Shown: positions 35,466-48,355 of the stretch, piece after piece
Numbering within the stretch: the stretch's first letter is position 1
Layout of the letters: each line of letters begins with the position of its first letter
Assembly: GCA_018894105.1 (NCBI GenBank)
Contig: CM032119.1
Coordinates: 18,121,246-18,185,245, forward strand
Length of the DNA: 64,000 bases
Reading direction: 5' to 3'
Source of the DNA: Jacaranda mimosifolia
Taxonomy: Eukaryota > Streptophyta > Magnoliopsida > Lamiales > Bignoniaceae
Notes under the pieces: generated by a model
The model's database searches: none
What the model was told of the DNA's origin: nothing
The model's input: the letters and a program-made list of their open reading frames with translations, nothing else
Made by a program: the position numbers and the translations under genes

Positions 35466-35772
35466 TGATATGAAAATTAAGTCCCTAAAGGTAAAAAAAA
35501 TAAAAATGAACTAAAACAGACCAATTAATTAAATAATAAGGATAATAAAAAAGGCCTAAGAGCTTAATTAATAAAATCTAGTAAGACTAGCATATAGATT
35601 CAAGTGGATTGAATCCACTAAAGGATTATTAATTATAAATATCAACTCTCAGAATCAAATGAGAAGGAAAAAATCATCTGCAAAAAAATCAAGAGTTCTA
35701 ACTCTATGCAATGCATCTCAAAGCAAAGAACTTGCTAATTTTCAACTCTAACTCTATTTTTGAACAACATCA
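35466..35772 (+). repeat. 3' LTR of the gag-only element
   Basis: Aligns with 28843 to ~29177; starts 'tgatatgaaa' and ends 'gaacaacatca', followed by ACTAG (5' flank GCTAG). The arms are visibly diverged, indicating an old insertion. Confidence 0.65.
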
Positions 35773-35992
35773 ACTAGGATTACTTTTAAAGAAAACTCAA
35801 AAAGCATTTTGAAATGATTTTCATCTGTTTTCCTGAACATTTTCATATAACTCAATTAAGAATTGTTTCATATATTGCTTAATTCAAATAAAATTTCATT
35901 TTCTTACCTAATCAAAATATAAGGATCCACTATCTAATTTTATTTTTCATTTATTTTTCAAAATGTTGTTTCAATTAATTAAAAAGAAATAT

Positions 35993-38900
35993 TGTAACAC
36001 CCCGAAAATTTCTCAAAGAATATAAAAATCATAACTTGGACTAGGAAAAATGATAATAATTGGTAAAAGAATTATGTGTCATTTTGGAAAGATTTGGGGG
36101 GTTTTTCATTTAACATAAGGAACTTAGGGGCTCAAAATATAAATAAAAAGGATTTAATTGTAAGAAGTTTGAAAATTTTGGGGGCTAATCTGTAAATACA
36201 GTTGGGTAAATGGGCTAATCTAAGGCACTAATGAACCTAGAGACTTAATTGAGGGCTGAGGGAAGATTTTGGGGCTGTTCTGAAATTTCTGGAAAAATAC
36301 TTTATATATATATATATATCAAAACATACTCCCATTTTCTTTTAAATTCAGCATCCAACCCGCACTCTCTCTTCCAGCTACTTCCCACCAGCATCAGCGA
36401 AACTCAAAAGTAAACCCATCATCCTATTCCTTTCGATGAGATGACAACAATGGTAGCCAATTTCCCTAGAAATTTCCAATGAACAGGTGACGGTGAATAA
36501 CTAAATGGAGTAAACCGACGGTGGTGATGGGTCGCTCATTTCCAGCGACAATTGGGTGCAACCAAGGGGTGAAAACCAACGGGCTTGATGAGTAGAAGCC
36601 ATTAGTAGCTTCAAATTGGAATTTTTGGCAATGGCAAAGGAATAATTTGAAAGGGACATGGAGGTGGTTGGCGGCGGGGCTAGTAATTTTGGGTATCATT
36701 GAGTGGCAGAGCGGCAATGAAACCAGAAATCAACATAGGGATTTTCTTCAGCATAAGGAGGCGTACCATTTGGTGGTGTCATGACCCAATTCTGGCAGTG
36801 GCACGCGGCGGCGTATAGTGTAGCTCCAGAGGTTGAAAGTCAATTTGTTCGGGACGACGATCTAGGTGCATGCTGCCTACTATCGTGCAGTGATTTGGCC
36901 TCAAAATCGATCAATTGGGTAAAATTCCAGTTGATCGATTAAAATTAATTCCTGAATTCGATTTGGTTAACTTGTTAAAGCCAATCTTGAAGTGAATATC
37001 TATTAATTAGACCACATTATGTGATTGCAAGCTATACGATTTAATATAGAATTTGTTTATAAAATAACGTGTGGTCCTGAAATGTTAATAGAGGCCCGAT
37101 TATTCTTAATTGTGTTAACTATTACGCCTTGAATGATTTAAATTGTATAATATATACAATGGCCAAAATTTATAGAAAATCAATAAAATTCATAAGATAA
37201 TCTAAATTCAGAAAAAATGGACTTAGAACATTAAGTTCAAGATTATGGGTGAAATTCTATTTAAATGGTTAAATGTTTCATGATTTAGTACGGTTAAAAT
37301 GTTAAGTTGATTATTGATGTAAGTTAAGTTAATTGCATCGAATTGTTATTATGGAAATAAATGGTCGGGATAAGATTTATGATGTCAAGTCGAAATATTT
37401 GGATATATAAGTTGTATGCATTGCTTAGTGGGCCTGGATTACTCAATTGGACCTTAGCCATTGTTAAAATTAAGCTAATATATGTAATTTAAACCCTAAC
37501 TTTGTGTAGCGTTGCAAGGATAATTATTAATGGAATATGATAATTTCTTACAATTTGGTTGAATTATTATAAATGAGCTTAGGCTATTAACTTAAGAAGT
37601 GATCATTGACTCAAAATAAATAAATTCCTCGTTAATACTATGTAGCAACATTAGCATGATTGGTATGTTAACACTGCATCAATTTCGGAACCAAACCTCT
37701 AAATATTATACTAGTTGGAAGCATGATGATTTTGTTAGAATAATTTAGATAATCGGAATATTCTAGCCTAAGTTACTCATATTTGAAATGGGGCAAGAAC
37801 CTAGATTAGGTAGATATGTCTCGTAATTAGGAACACCCAATATTAAGGCAAAAATAGTTTAATTAATTTTTAAAGAATACGGTGCAAACATTTTGACATT
37901 TAAATACATTCTATTGGAATAGGTGACGAGGAGCTAGGGTCTCTAAGACCTTACGATGTGAAAGCACCTTTATAAAGTTTTAAGGTGAGGGAATAACCTT
38001 TCTTTCTTTTGGGAAGTGAATGATCACCATTGTTGAAATTCTCTGTTGTTTACTCGTTGGTGTTTGATTGTACCCGTTCTGGTGTCTAGAACCTCATTGT
38101 GTATTTTCGATTTATTGTCACTTGTATCCCACGGCCTTGTCGGCTGACCCCGTATTCATTATTAGCATGCTATGAAAAATGTTAATATTCATGTGGTCTT
38201 GTCGACCCATCTGCTCTATAATACCTCCGAATTATTTTTCTTTACATCTTTAAGACGTCCTTATCGGTTAGCATATTGTGTAACTTGCTATTACGGCTTG
38301 GTATTCGATTATGTTTGTATATAGAATTTTGAATTTGCATTCCTATATGTTGGCATTATGTCATGTCCACCCACAGGAGACGCCCAAGGGAAGTTGCCAC
38401 CCGAAGGGATGCCATGGGAAGTTGGGCTCAGGACGAGGTCCAAAAAGATTACTGGGCAGTACGAACCAACGGTGATTGGTCTTCCGGCTAGTACCCGCTC
38501 GCAATCCTGACTTACAAATAGTTGGAGGTAACTATCTATGAGTAGCGGGATCTGGCATGTGGCCGGCCATGCCACATGTCCAATTATTACATGTCGAGCT
38601 GAGTGCTCGAGCAAAGGAGTGATAAGGGAACTTGTTTGTTGTGTACTTATATCTTGTTTTGCTTGTTATGTTCTGTTCTGGAAGCAATAAGGTCAAATTT
38701 GCCAGCAGTATGCTAAGTTTTGGATATGGCAACTATTGGGATGTTTTATTATGTTATGACATTGTTATTTCATGTTTCGATCGTTTGAGTCCTTATTCTG
38801 TTAAGTATCATCTTACAACTTCTAGCTGTCTCGGTTCTTCCTTTTACTTTGCTTGATTAATTATCCATCATGTTAGAATATTTTTGTTAGTTCCCCTTGA

Positions 38901-39351
38901 TCTTATGCGTTTGTTAATAGTTACCTTCCTTTCCCCTCTCACTAAGTCCTTCGGACTTATGCCTCTTTCGTGTTCTCGATTCTTTTCCTAGTTAGGTTGT
39001 GATAGGTAGCAGGTGGGGCATCGCAGGCTGCGTCAATGAATGTAGTTTTTGTTAATGGCATTCAGATATGCGGGATCAAGACTTGACATGTTGTCTCAAG
39101 GATGTTAAGTTTAGATCCAATCTCTTGATGTGAGTATTGTGTAAATGTAAGCTTGAAGTTTTGAACTTCGTGTTAACATGGAATATTATACAGTAGGATG
39201 TGATAGAAAATTGGCGTAAAAATGGCATTTTGGGTCGCTATGAACTATTTAATCGAATATTTAGGAGGTGCCTGTTTTGTTTTAAATTATTAAGTTAAGA
39301 TCAAATTAGCACCTCAACCTGAAGTTAGCACCTCGTTGCCGAGGTGCTACA
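35993..39351 (+). mobile_element. Solo LTR of family L, 3359 bp
   Basis: Starts TGTAACACCCCG at 35993 and ends GAGGTGCTACA at 39351. A perfect 5-bp duplication AATAT flanks it (35988-35992 and 39352-39356). Contains a (TA)n TATA-like tract at about 36302-36320 and no gag/pol sequence. The distal half matches 1-1564; the first 300 bp match the start of the copy at 2008 and the antisense copy at 45138-48355. The small ORFs inside (36466-36717, 38309-38856) are not supported. Confidence 0.9.
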
Positions 39352-39356
39352 AATAT

Positions 39357-42300
39357 GCATATAATGAAAATGAAAATGAAAATGAACAGGGGCTTTAGCA
39401 ATTTTATTCTATGGACCATGATTCTTCGTGCTTAGATTTGTTATCATATTTATTATTGTGATCGGTCTTAAAAGAAAAATTAATAGAATTTGATAACCTA
39501 GTTATTTAGGATTGATGTTTTAGTTTATTTATGATTTGATTTGATTCAATAGATCAAGTTTTATTAGGACTTTTTTATTCTTATTTCGTCTTATTTACTT
39601 TGATAAATAGGAGCATCTCTTAATTATTTGGGGACATGAGATGGATGAAATTCATGAAGATACTTTGTATCTCTACCTCTACTAAATTAATAATTAAAAT
39701 TCTACCATTTATAACATGTGAATGTAGCCTGAATTTCAGTAAACCACGTAAATTCTTCAGTCATTTATTTTATGCTCCCAAATTAGTGTTAGACATCTTC
39801 ATAACATCCATATTTATTTCCATTTATATTTGTCTTACATTCCGAAAATGTTATTATATATTTATTTATTTCTGTTTTTCTCGTTTCCGTCCATCCAGCT
39901 GTTTGTAGTCCAATTTTTGGCTGCTACGAATAGGGCAACATGTTTTGTACCGATTGAAATTATGGTCCACGTTTTGAGTGGTGACAAAATTGTGACAATA
40001 ATTTTTTGAAAGCGAGAAAGTAAAACATGTGGGTATAGTTCCAGAAGATAAACTTCAACTGGGGACCATATCAATGTTGGTACCACCACTTATGAAGCTT
40101 CAAGAAACCACACTTTGGACCAAATATTTCGCTGTTACAGCCTTATGTAAGGATGTCTAATAATTGATTTTAAATATGTAGAGTTAATATTCCCTTTCTA
40201 TTAAAATTGTAGTTCTATTTGCTATATTACAAAGTCACATAATATCTTTAGCTTATATCATATATATATATATATATATTTTAAATTTAAAAGTTTAAAT
40301 TGCTTGTATTATTTAATACATTTTCAAACTATGACATTTTTTAGTGGGCCTGCCATACGATTGTTTCTCCATTTTTCATTTTATTATCCCTATTTTCATG
40401 TACTTTTTCGTATTTAACTCAACAGAAATTACATTTTGAAAGTGACTATTCGGCACATTTTCATTTCCCTGGAGCGGGGAGTCCATCATTTAATCCATTT
40501 TTTGAACTATATTTTCAACAAGAAGTTTTATTAAAACATCCAAAAAGCGAAAAAAGAAACAAATCCTTAAAAGTTTTGAAACGTCTTTAATTTAGAAAAT
40601 CAATTTTCACATTCCAGAAAGTGAAAATATGTTTGGGTTATTTTCAGTATTTTCAGAAAACATTCATTTTCAAGTCGTGCTCGTGCATCCTATTTTCAGC
40701 ATATTTTTTTTAATATCCATACTTTGTTCTTTAAAAAGCATACACCAATTTAAAATAAAAATGCTCTTTATTTTAAATTTAAAAATAAAATAAATCAATT
40801 ATATATATTTTCTCAAAGTGAAATATCTAGTCAACTTCTTAACTTAACTGATTAAATATTACAGATTAATATTTGAAACACATTCTTGTTTTAACATATT
40901 TTTCAAAATATTTTTAACAAAATAGTTTCGGAATATATTTTGCAGTCCATTATGCTGTTTTTAAGATGAAATTAGAGAAAGCATGATCCATTATATACTG
41001 TCCATTAGCAATTCCGGAGAATTCTTCTCTTGAATTCTCTCACGAAGGTTCAAAATTTGATATCAAATGAGAATTGACATCCGATCTTAGGTTACTTTTT
41101 TAAGCTTAACAACTGGGATTTGAGGAAAATGATTTTAAAATAGAGCATTTAAATGATTTAACTCAAAAGATATTAAATGATTCAACTCAAATATCATTCA
41201 AATAAGTCAACAGAATTATTATTATGATTTTGCATTGATATCTTCAACTCTTAAAACTTAAGAGTTATATCTCAGGCTCAAGTTTATCAACCTAGGTGCT
41301 AGCTTATTTACAAAATAATTTCTTGTCCTAATATTTAATATATTTGTTATTATAATGAATGATATTATTGCTCGAATTTAAATAATTAAAATTTAAATGT
41401 AATGAATAATATATATTTTATTTTTTTCCTTAAAAAGAAGCATCCATATAAGTATACTTTGCATATATACAAATATACAATATATATAATTTTTTTTAGT
41501 TGTGGGGGGGGGGGGGGGGGGGGGGCTCGCTTTGAAATTAATATACTTCACATATATACAAATGGACAATATATATATTGGTTGTTTGGGTGGGGGGTGC
41601 CGGGGGTGGGGGGGTGGGGGGAGATGGTCTCTTTGAAATTAATTGCATTAGAGTTAGGAACGAATTCTGTCATTACTAATTATCATACCAATTATGAGAA
41701 TAAAATCAAGTAATGAAGATCTCATTCCTTTCTTATTCATTTTACGTATTAAGCATATGATAATTTATAATTTATATCAACACCACTTCTTTTTCACTTT
41801 CATTTTATTTTTAAAATTATTCTAATTTCACATAATTTTATTCGTGCATACCAATCACTCGTTTATTTATTTATTAAAATACACTAAATTAGTGCTCCAA
41901 AGAAATTAGTACAAGAAACACGTAAAAAATAAAAAAATAATAAAAACAAGTAGTAAGGCCAAAGGCTTGTCACGGTCACCTCAATCTTAATCTTAGGTTG
42001 CAGAAACTGTATTTTCAGCCCCTTAAATTGTGATATTTTTTGAATAAATGTAATGTGTATTATTATTATTTATACTCCAAATTTTGTTATTTGCATTTCA
42101 TTCTAATTTTTTGTGTTACGTTATTAATCAAAATATTCAATTACTTTTTAAATCAATTTATATTAATTTGCATCACAAATATAACGTTGAATATAATAAT
42201 TATTACTTTCAACTTTGTTACTCATGAAAACATTTCACTTTAACTTATCCAACTTAATATGAAATAATAATAAACTTAGCAAATGAGTACCTAGGGTAAC

Positions 42301-43409
42301 CCAAGAATGAGAAATAATGGGTTGGGTAAATTTACCTATAGGTAAAATTATCTATTTTTAATTGAATACAAGATAGTGGACCTATTGCCCATTACTATGA
42401 GTAATGGATAACCCACATGTACCGGTATTTTTATTTTGTATATTTAAAATTAAATTAATTTTTATTTTTTAATTTACATAATATTATTCAAATACTACTT
42501 AAATACAACTAATAAAAGAGTCTACAAATTTTAAATATTACATTGAACAAGTACTTAAAATATGTCAAGTGTTTTAGTTTGAAAAGTACAACTTAAGTGT
42601 TTCAATATCTATCAAGTTATATTACATTTCAAATCTCAAATTTAAATCCCATTACATGTCAAAAGTTTTTAAATTAAAAAATTTAAATACCACTTAAACA
42701 TTATTGTTATCATAGAAAAATGTGTTATATCCTGCAAATTAGTTGTGAGAATTAGAGAAAAGTTTAACATATATATATATATATTGTTGTTCACGGGTTA
42801 CTCGTGGATTGGGTCAAAAAATGGCAGGTAATTAGGTAGTGGGTAAAATTACTCGCATTTTATTTGGTGGAAAAAATGAAGCCTATTGTTTGCATTTTGT
42901 TAGGTACTTGCGGTATGGGTATTTTTTGCCATGTCTAAATAACATGGTACAGTGCTCTTCTCTTCTTTTGTTTAACTTTTTTGATTGAAATAACTCTACA
43001 CAGTAGTCTTTATGAAGTAAAACAAGACCCACAATTGGGGTATGAAAATATACTATTTTGTAGTAATGCTATCATTTTCCTATTGAACTTCAAAACCATG
43101 TCTTCAGTGAGATGATTGAATTTAAAGATCGGATAATCTATTCATTTTTATGTGCTCTGTCAAGTTGATATAGAATGAGTTAAGGCTATGAATGAATCAA
43201 AATTATATTTAATAGGACAAAGAACATTACATTAAGGGCATAATTGTCCAACAATTTAAATTAAATAATATCTTAAAAATACAGAGATATAATGGTCAAT
43301 TTCTATAGATTAAAAATCAATTGGAGTGCAAATAACAATACCCAAACGTAATATTCTAACTTGATTTAAAATTTTTGGATCATAGAAAAATGAACAGTAG
43401 CATAACAGT
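39357..43409. other. 4-kb stretch without a supported gene
   Basis: AT-rich DNA with (TA)n tracts at 40259-40280 and 42767-42787, a G-rich tandem duplication at 41462-41640, and a segment (about 42270-42950) whose ends carry 'gggtaa'/'ttaccc'-type words suggestive of a decayed DNA transposon but without a convincing TIR. ORFs 39636-39908, 41402-41713 and 42040-42243 are random low-complexity frames. Confidence 0.45.
41462..41640 (+). repeat. 89-bp tandem duplication carrying G-runs
   Basis: 'catatatacaaat' recurs at 41462 and 41551 (89 bp), and 'ctttgaaattaat' follows each G-rich patch. The first copy holds an uninterrupted run of 22 G (41504-41525); the second holds several runs of 4-7 G (41591-41620). 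Four or more G-runs in a short space can form a G-quadruplex. Confidence 0.85.
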
Positions 43410-43970
43410 TATTGGAAATAAGTTTTAAAATTTCTTCAATTTATTTTATTTTCAATAAATCATTTTATCATGTATCTTAATATGACAAACTAATGTGCCT
43501 ATTTATTTTATTCATTTCATATTTATGACCTCAATATCATTTTATTTAATAAATTTGACCATTTTATTTTATCATTATTGAGCCTAATTATAATTGAATT
43601 TATGGTGGTTTTATTTTGTTTTTTATGATGCTTTTAGTAACCTATTAATCATTTCTAAATGGTCAAACTTTTTACTATTATATAAAGGGGCCATAATTTA
43701 TCTTTGGTATATAGATTTGGAAAGTTTTTAGATTGTTTCATTTCATACACTCCCACAAGACTTTTGTGTTTTGGCAACGTGACTATGGACTAGTTCCTAG
43801 TTTCCTCATGGCCGTGCACATGGGATGACACACCGTTGAGAGTTAATGGGGTTTTATTTTGGAGTCATGATCAGCCGTTAGTACTCGTACGAAGGGAGGC
43901 AATCATGGAATTATGTGATTTATTTTATTTTATTTCTATTGTTTAAACACAAATCAAAACATTATCCACA
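43410..43970 (+). repeat. 5' LTR of the copia-type element
   Basis: Aligns with 49987-50655 along its length ('aaattataattgaatttatggtgg'-like and 'cacaagacttttgtgttttgg' blocks). It lacks about 110 bp present in the 3' LTR after 'ggcaatcatg'. The initial TG is TA here. Confidence 0.85.
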
Positions 43971-45137
43971 ATAATCTAAAGCCATGAATTTGTGATTTGT
44001 GTTTGAGTAGAAATTTTTTTAATATAGTTAAATAGCTTTAGCTCTTGTTTGTAGTCCTTGCATGTTAAATTGATGCTGAGAAATTGACCAATCAAATAAG
44101 GAGATTGTTGGTGCATCATGGAAATGAGTTTTACAATACTGAGTTCTTAGAGGATCGAATGGAACTTGAGTGAATCTAATGCCAAGAAGACATCGAGAAT
44201 AAGCGTCATTTACTCTGTATTGATCAAATGCAATGCAAAGCGTGAAAACCTAGAAAAGTGCTCAAGCTCAGAGGTTGAAGAAATGCAGCAGTCGTCAAGG
44301 AATCCAATAAGCTGTACATTCAGTTTCTTCAATTTAGATAACGGTTGATTTTTGAGTACACAAATAATTATGCAGTTTCTTCAATCCAGGTAAGCTTGCC
44401 AACTTATCTAACAGCTAGTTTTGTGATAATGTATTATGAATGCTATTTAGTTATAATTTACAAAATCAGTAATTAATTGGTGATTATGTATTGTTTATGT
44501 TACTGTATGGTAGAAAAATTAGTGCACAATTTAATGCCAAATTTATTGAGGAAAAGTGACTAAAGATAAAACATGGAATATATAGTACATGGAAGATATA
44601 ATTGAAATAGCAAAGTTGTTATATGATTTTCTAAATTATTTTTTTTAATAGATAAACGATGATGCGTATAGGTCAATATAAACAATGGGGCATCAATTGC
44701 GTAAAAGATTTAAGAGGCAAAAAAAAACTGTGTAAAAGTTACCATAAATGGTTGCTTGGGAGTACTGCGAATGTGAAATCTTTTGACTTTTGCACAATGC
44801 GTGAGACATAGTTTATAGAGTTATGATTAGCTTGATTTTCGGTAAAAGAAAAAAACAAGAAAGAACGAAAAAAGAAAAAGAAAAATTGAAGTAAATTCCT
44901 ACTCAATTTCAAGCAATGACTTTTCTTGCTGGCCACTTTATCGTTGGACCTTGTGCTCTCTCTTCTCATTAATGAGCATTAAAGTGCTTAATTATCTTTT
45001 AATTTATAGCTTGTTAATTTGCTCATCATAATGCACATCAGACATTTGTGTAGTAGATTATTATAAAAGGAAAAAATAAGAGGAATGCCTGTTGGTTGGT
45101 GTTACATGTATCAAGCAAATTTAATTAGCATTAATGA
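43971..45137 (+). other. 5' internal part of the copia-type element
   Basis: No tRNA primer site of the usual TGGTATCAGAGC type is visible after the 5' LTR. The ORF 44166-44348 (60 residues, rich in Ser, Lys and Glu) has no recognisable domain. The minus ORF 44739-44969 overlaps a purine-rich tract and is not supported. Confidence 0.4.
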
Positions 45138-48100
45138 TGTAGATGTATTTGCTTCGAATCGAGGTGCTACTCCAATATTATTTTTTTAAAATTAATTATA
45201 CCTTCCAAAATTCTCAACCTAAGAAATTTCATAATTTAAAATTCAAGCTAGTCACGCTAAAAATGACAAGCAAAACCCAAGTTCTCATAACAAGTCACAA
45301 TTTCTTAAGGGCCCATAATTTAACTTACATATATACATCATTCATCTGGAACTCTAACCCATCACACTTCGTATAAGAAAGACACTAACTTATAACCTAT
45401 AGCCCCTGTTACATTACAACCACAACATTTTGCATCCTTACCGTTATAGATGTTATGATAATAATATTTACATTATGCCAAAAGGTAACCCAAGCTCAAG
45501 ATGCCTTCTACTCTTCAATTTGACCAAACAAAAGGAACAACACAAAAGGGTGAGTTTGAATGACTCAGTGAGGCAAGAATTTGCATGTATAGGAAGAATC
45601 AGAATGAAATGGAATACAATATACAAGTATAAAAAGAACATTCATTCTGAATTCAGATAACTAAAATACAAGTTACGATATTTGGGTATTGGAGATTTGA
45701 AGGAGTTTGTGGAATCTACGGACTAAAACCAGAAACTAGTATTTCTTGTACAACACTTTAAAGAGCTAACTCAATGTCGTCCCATACCGGCGAAGAGTCA
45801 CTTTACATTTGAATAAATTTCATAGAAAATTTCAATAGACATGATTAGATTTAATGAAACTCAGTGAACAAATTGTTTCATGAAATATTCAGATTTCAAA
45901 ATCCAAGATTTTGATCAGTTTTATAAAATAGACTAGACAAGAACATTTTATAAAACTAGTGGTATAAGCATATTTTACATGTACAACCATGTAGTGGCCT
46001 TCCCCTTTATATTTTTCGATTGTGTATAAACGATTCGACCATAAAATAGCTTTTCCCCTTGTACCTCCTTGATACTATATAAACAATATGACCATGAAAC
46101 AGCCTGCAACCTTATATCCCCTCGACACTTGTATAAACGATATGATTGTGTAATGGCCTGCCCCCTTATATCGCCTTAATCCGACCATAAAACAACCTAC
46201 CCTCTTATATCGCCTCGACGAGTAGCCAACTCGCCAAATCGCTACAGCACGAATCGATAAAAATCGATCCTCGCCAATCAAGCCTCTCCCGAAGGAAAGA
46301 TTGCAACCACACGAATTAGTAGGATTGATCCTCACCGATCAAGCTTTAGGCCACAGTCAACCCTCGACTGCCCAAAACCAAGATCGCAAACCAAGTTAGC
46401 CAAAGTAACTATTTTATCACCAACACAACGATACAAGTTTGAATTAGTAATCCAAGCATTCCACTGGGATTGACACTCGGCCCAAATAGATTTTTCGTAT
46501 AAGTATCTGCGGATAATTTCAAAATCAACTGTACCTACCAGGTTAAACAACTAAAATACAAAATGATTTCAAGTATGCCGACAAGGCCACGAATTGTACT
46601 GAACAATATCAAAGGCAAGCATTAATGAAACAAACCCTCACAGAGGTTTACGAAACAAGTAACAAATAACAAACAAGATCTCAGACAATTCACAGATTTT
46701 GACAAATAAGAATAAATACAACACAGAAACATGATTAACCCTCACAGGGGTTTTTCCACAAGAACAAATAGGTATAAACGATGCCAGATTGGCAAATCCT
46801 CATAGGACATACAAAAAAATACCTGAGAGGTTAGATCCTCGCCTCCGTAGTCTCAAAAATACAACCACACTTTACCATCAATAGCTTACTGGTCTACAGG
46901 ACCCACTTCGTCGTTACCTGGCCAAAATAATATTTTCACAGTCAAACTTCACATTCAATCCCTAAAATCACAATTAAGCCCTTAATAGTCCAACATTACT
47001 AAATGACTGATTAATATGATAGTTTTAGGCTTAAACGATAATATCGGCCCAAAATGATTAATAAGGCCGTTATTACCAAAATAATCCCAATTTTCACGTT
47101 AAATCTAATAATAGAGCATAACTAGTCCTCAATTATGTATTTAGCCTTATATCGGTATCCCAAATTAGAATAAACATTCCAGGTATCTTAATTAACCCGA
47201 TTGTTTACACTTAGTTCTCAAATCTATAAAATTAGGGTTTCTTACTTAATAATCTCAATAAATCCCAAATTAACATATATTAATATAGATCCAGGTCCAC
47301 TAATTCATACAAGATCCATACATGTATATAAAGATCACCACTTAGCACATATTTCTTAGCTTTTCCTCCGAAATACAAAATTCATACAAATTTAAAATGG
47401 TACACAAGAACCCTAAACTCACTACCTATCTTTACCCAAGAATTCGCTTAACCAGACCTCAAAATCACGAACTGAGACCACTGTTACGATCGCCACGACA
47501 AGCTAGAGAAACTATCTCGGAGCTGCCGGAGCGCTGTTGGGCATAGTCGCTAGAATTGACCCAAACCACTACCAAAATGCTCCTCTCAGATCAACTAAGT
47601 AAACCCCCAAGTCAATTTTACAATTCTCCACCGAATTGACTGTCAATTGGCTGAAAAACACCACAGCGCCACCACCTCAACTGCATTGATTTTTCTTCAA
47701 TTCCTCCGCCGTCGGTGCTCAAAATGCAAAGCCTAGCATACTAAAATGTTCCCTGAGCTTAGGGCTTCAAAACCTGCCATCCAAATTTCAGCTTCTGCCG
47801 CTGGAGAAGCCGCGCCACCAAGCTCCATCACGGTAGTGACTTTCAATGCATTTTTCGGTCATTTCATTGGGTAGTTTTGAGTGAAAATGGTATGGTTGTG
47901 TTCCTTGTCAAGAGACGAGTGAAATGATACTGAATTTGATAGGTTTTGCATCGCCGGTGAGAAGAGGTGTGCGGATGGTGCCTGGTGAAAAAATGAAGAA
48001 CCCATGGGCTATTTTGCTATATATAATTGAACTTTTAGAAATTATAGTTTCACCCCCAAAACTATGGCCCAGCCTTTAGTTAGGTCCTCCAAGGTTTCCA

Positions 48101-48355
48101 AACCTTTCATTTTAGCCCCAAACTTAGTTAGTCCCTAACATTGACCCCTTTGACCCAAAGTTTATTCCATGCAAACCCCTAAACTTATAAAAATGGTCCT
48201 AATCAAGTTTTGACTATTTGCAATTTAACCCCAAAATTTTTAATTTTCTTGCAATTAAGTCCTTTTTATTTATTTTCGAGCCCCAAAATTTCTCAAACTA
48301 ATATTTTGATTTTTAATTTCTTATTTTCTAAAATACAAATTTTAGGGATGTTACA
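45138..48355 (-). mobile_element. Solo LTR of family L, antisense, 3218 bp
   Basis: On the - strand it starts TGTAACATCCC (48355) and ends ...GGAGTAGCACCTCGATTC...CATCTACA (45138). The flanks AATGA (45133-45137) and CATGA (48356-48360) agree at 4 of 5. Its first ~250 bp (minus sense) match the copy at 35993, including 'aataaataaaaagga', 'ttaattg' and 'aattttgggg' blocks. No gag/pol. It interrupts the copia-type element, so it is younger than that element. Confidence 0.8.
45990..46215 (-). repeat. ~54-bp minisatellite in the antisense family-L LTR
   Basis: 'tataaac.at.tgacca' plus 'aa.agcct..cccttatatc.cctcgac' recurs about every 54 bp, roughly four times with indels. It occupies a position similar to the 30-bp minisatellite of the copy at 2008-19147, but the unit differs. 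Confidence 0.7.

Larger units (their letters stand above)
28843..35772 (+). mobile_element. LTR element with gag-protease only (TR-GAG-like Ty3/gypsy), decayed
   Basis: Two LTRs of about 0.3 kb (28843 to ~29177 and 35466-35772) align over 'aattaattaaataataaggataataaaa' and 'aagtggattga' blocks. Flanks are GCTAG and ACTAG (4 of 5). A primer-binding-like site follows the 5' LTR at 29183. Gag and protease remnants occupy about 29760-31330; no reverse transcriptase, RNase H or integrase signature is visible in the following 4 kb. This matches non-autonomous gag-only LTR elements (TR-GAG), which need polymerase from a relative. Confidence 0.7.

Noticed and set aside
45408..45420. Left boundary of the antisense solo LTR at the 'tgttacatt' here
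   Set aside because: The flank gives no target duplication, whereas the boundary at 45138 matches the family-L end and gives 4 of 5 duplicated bases.
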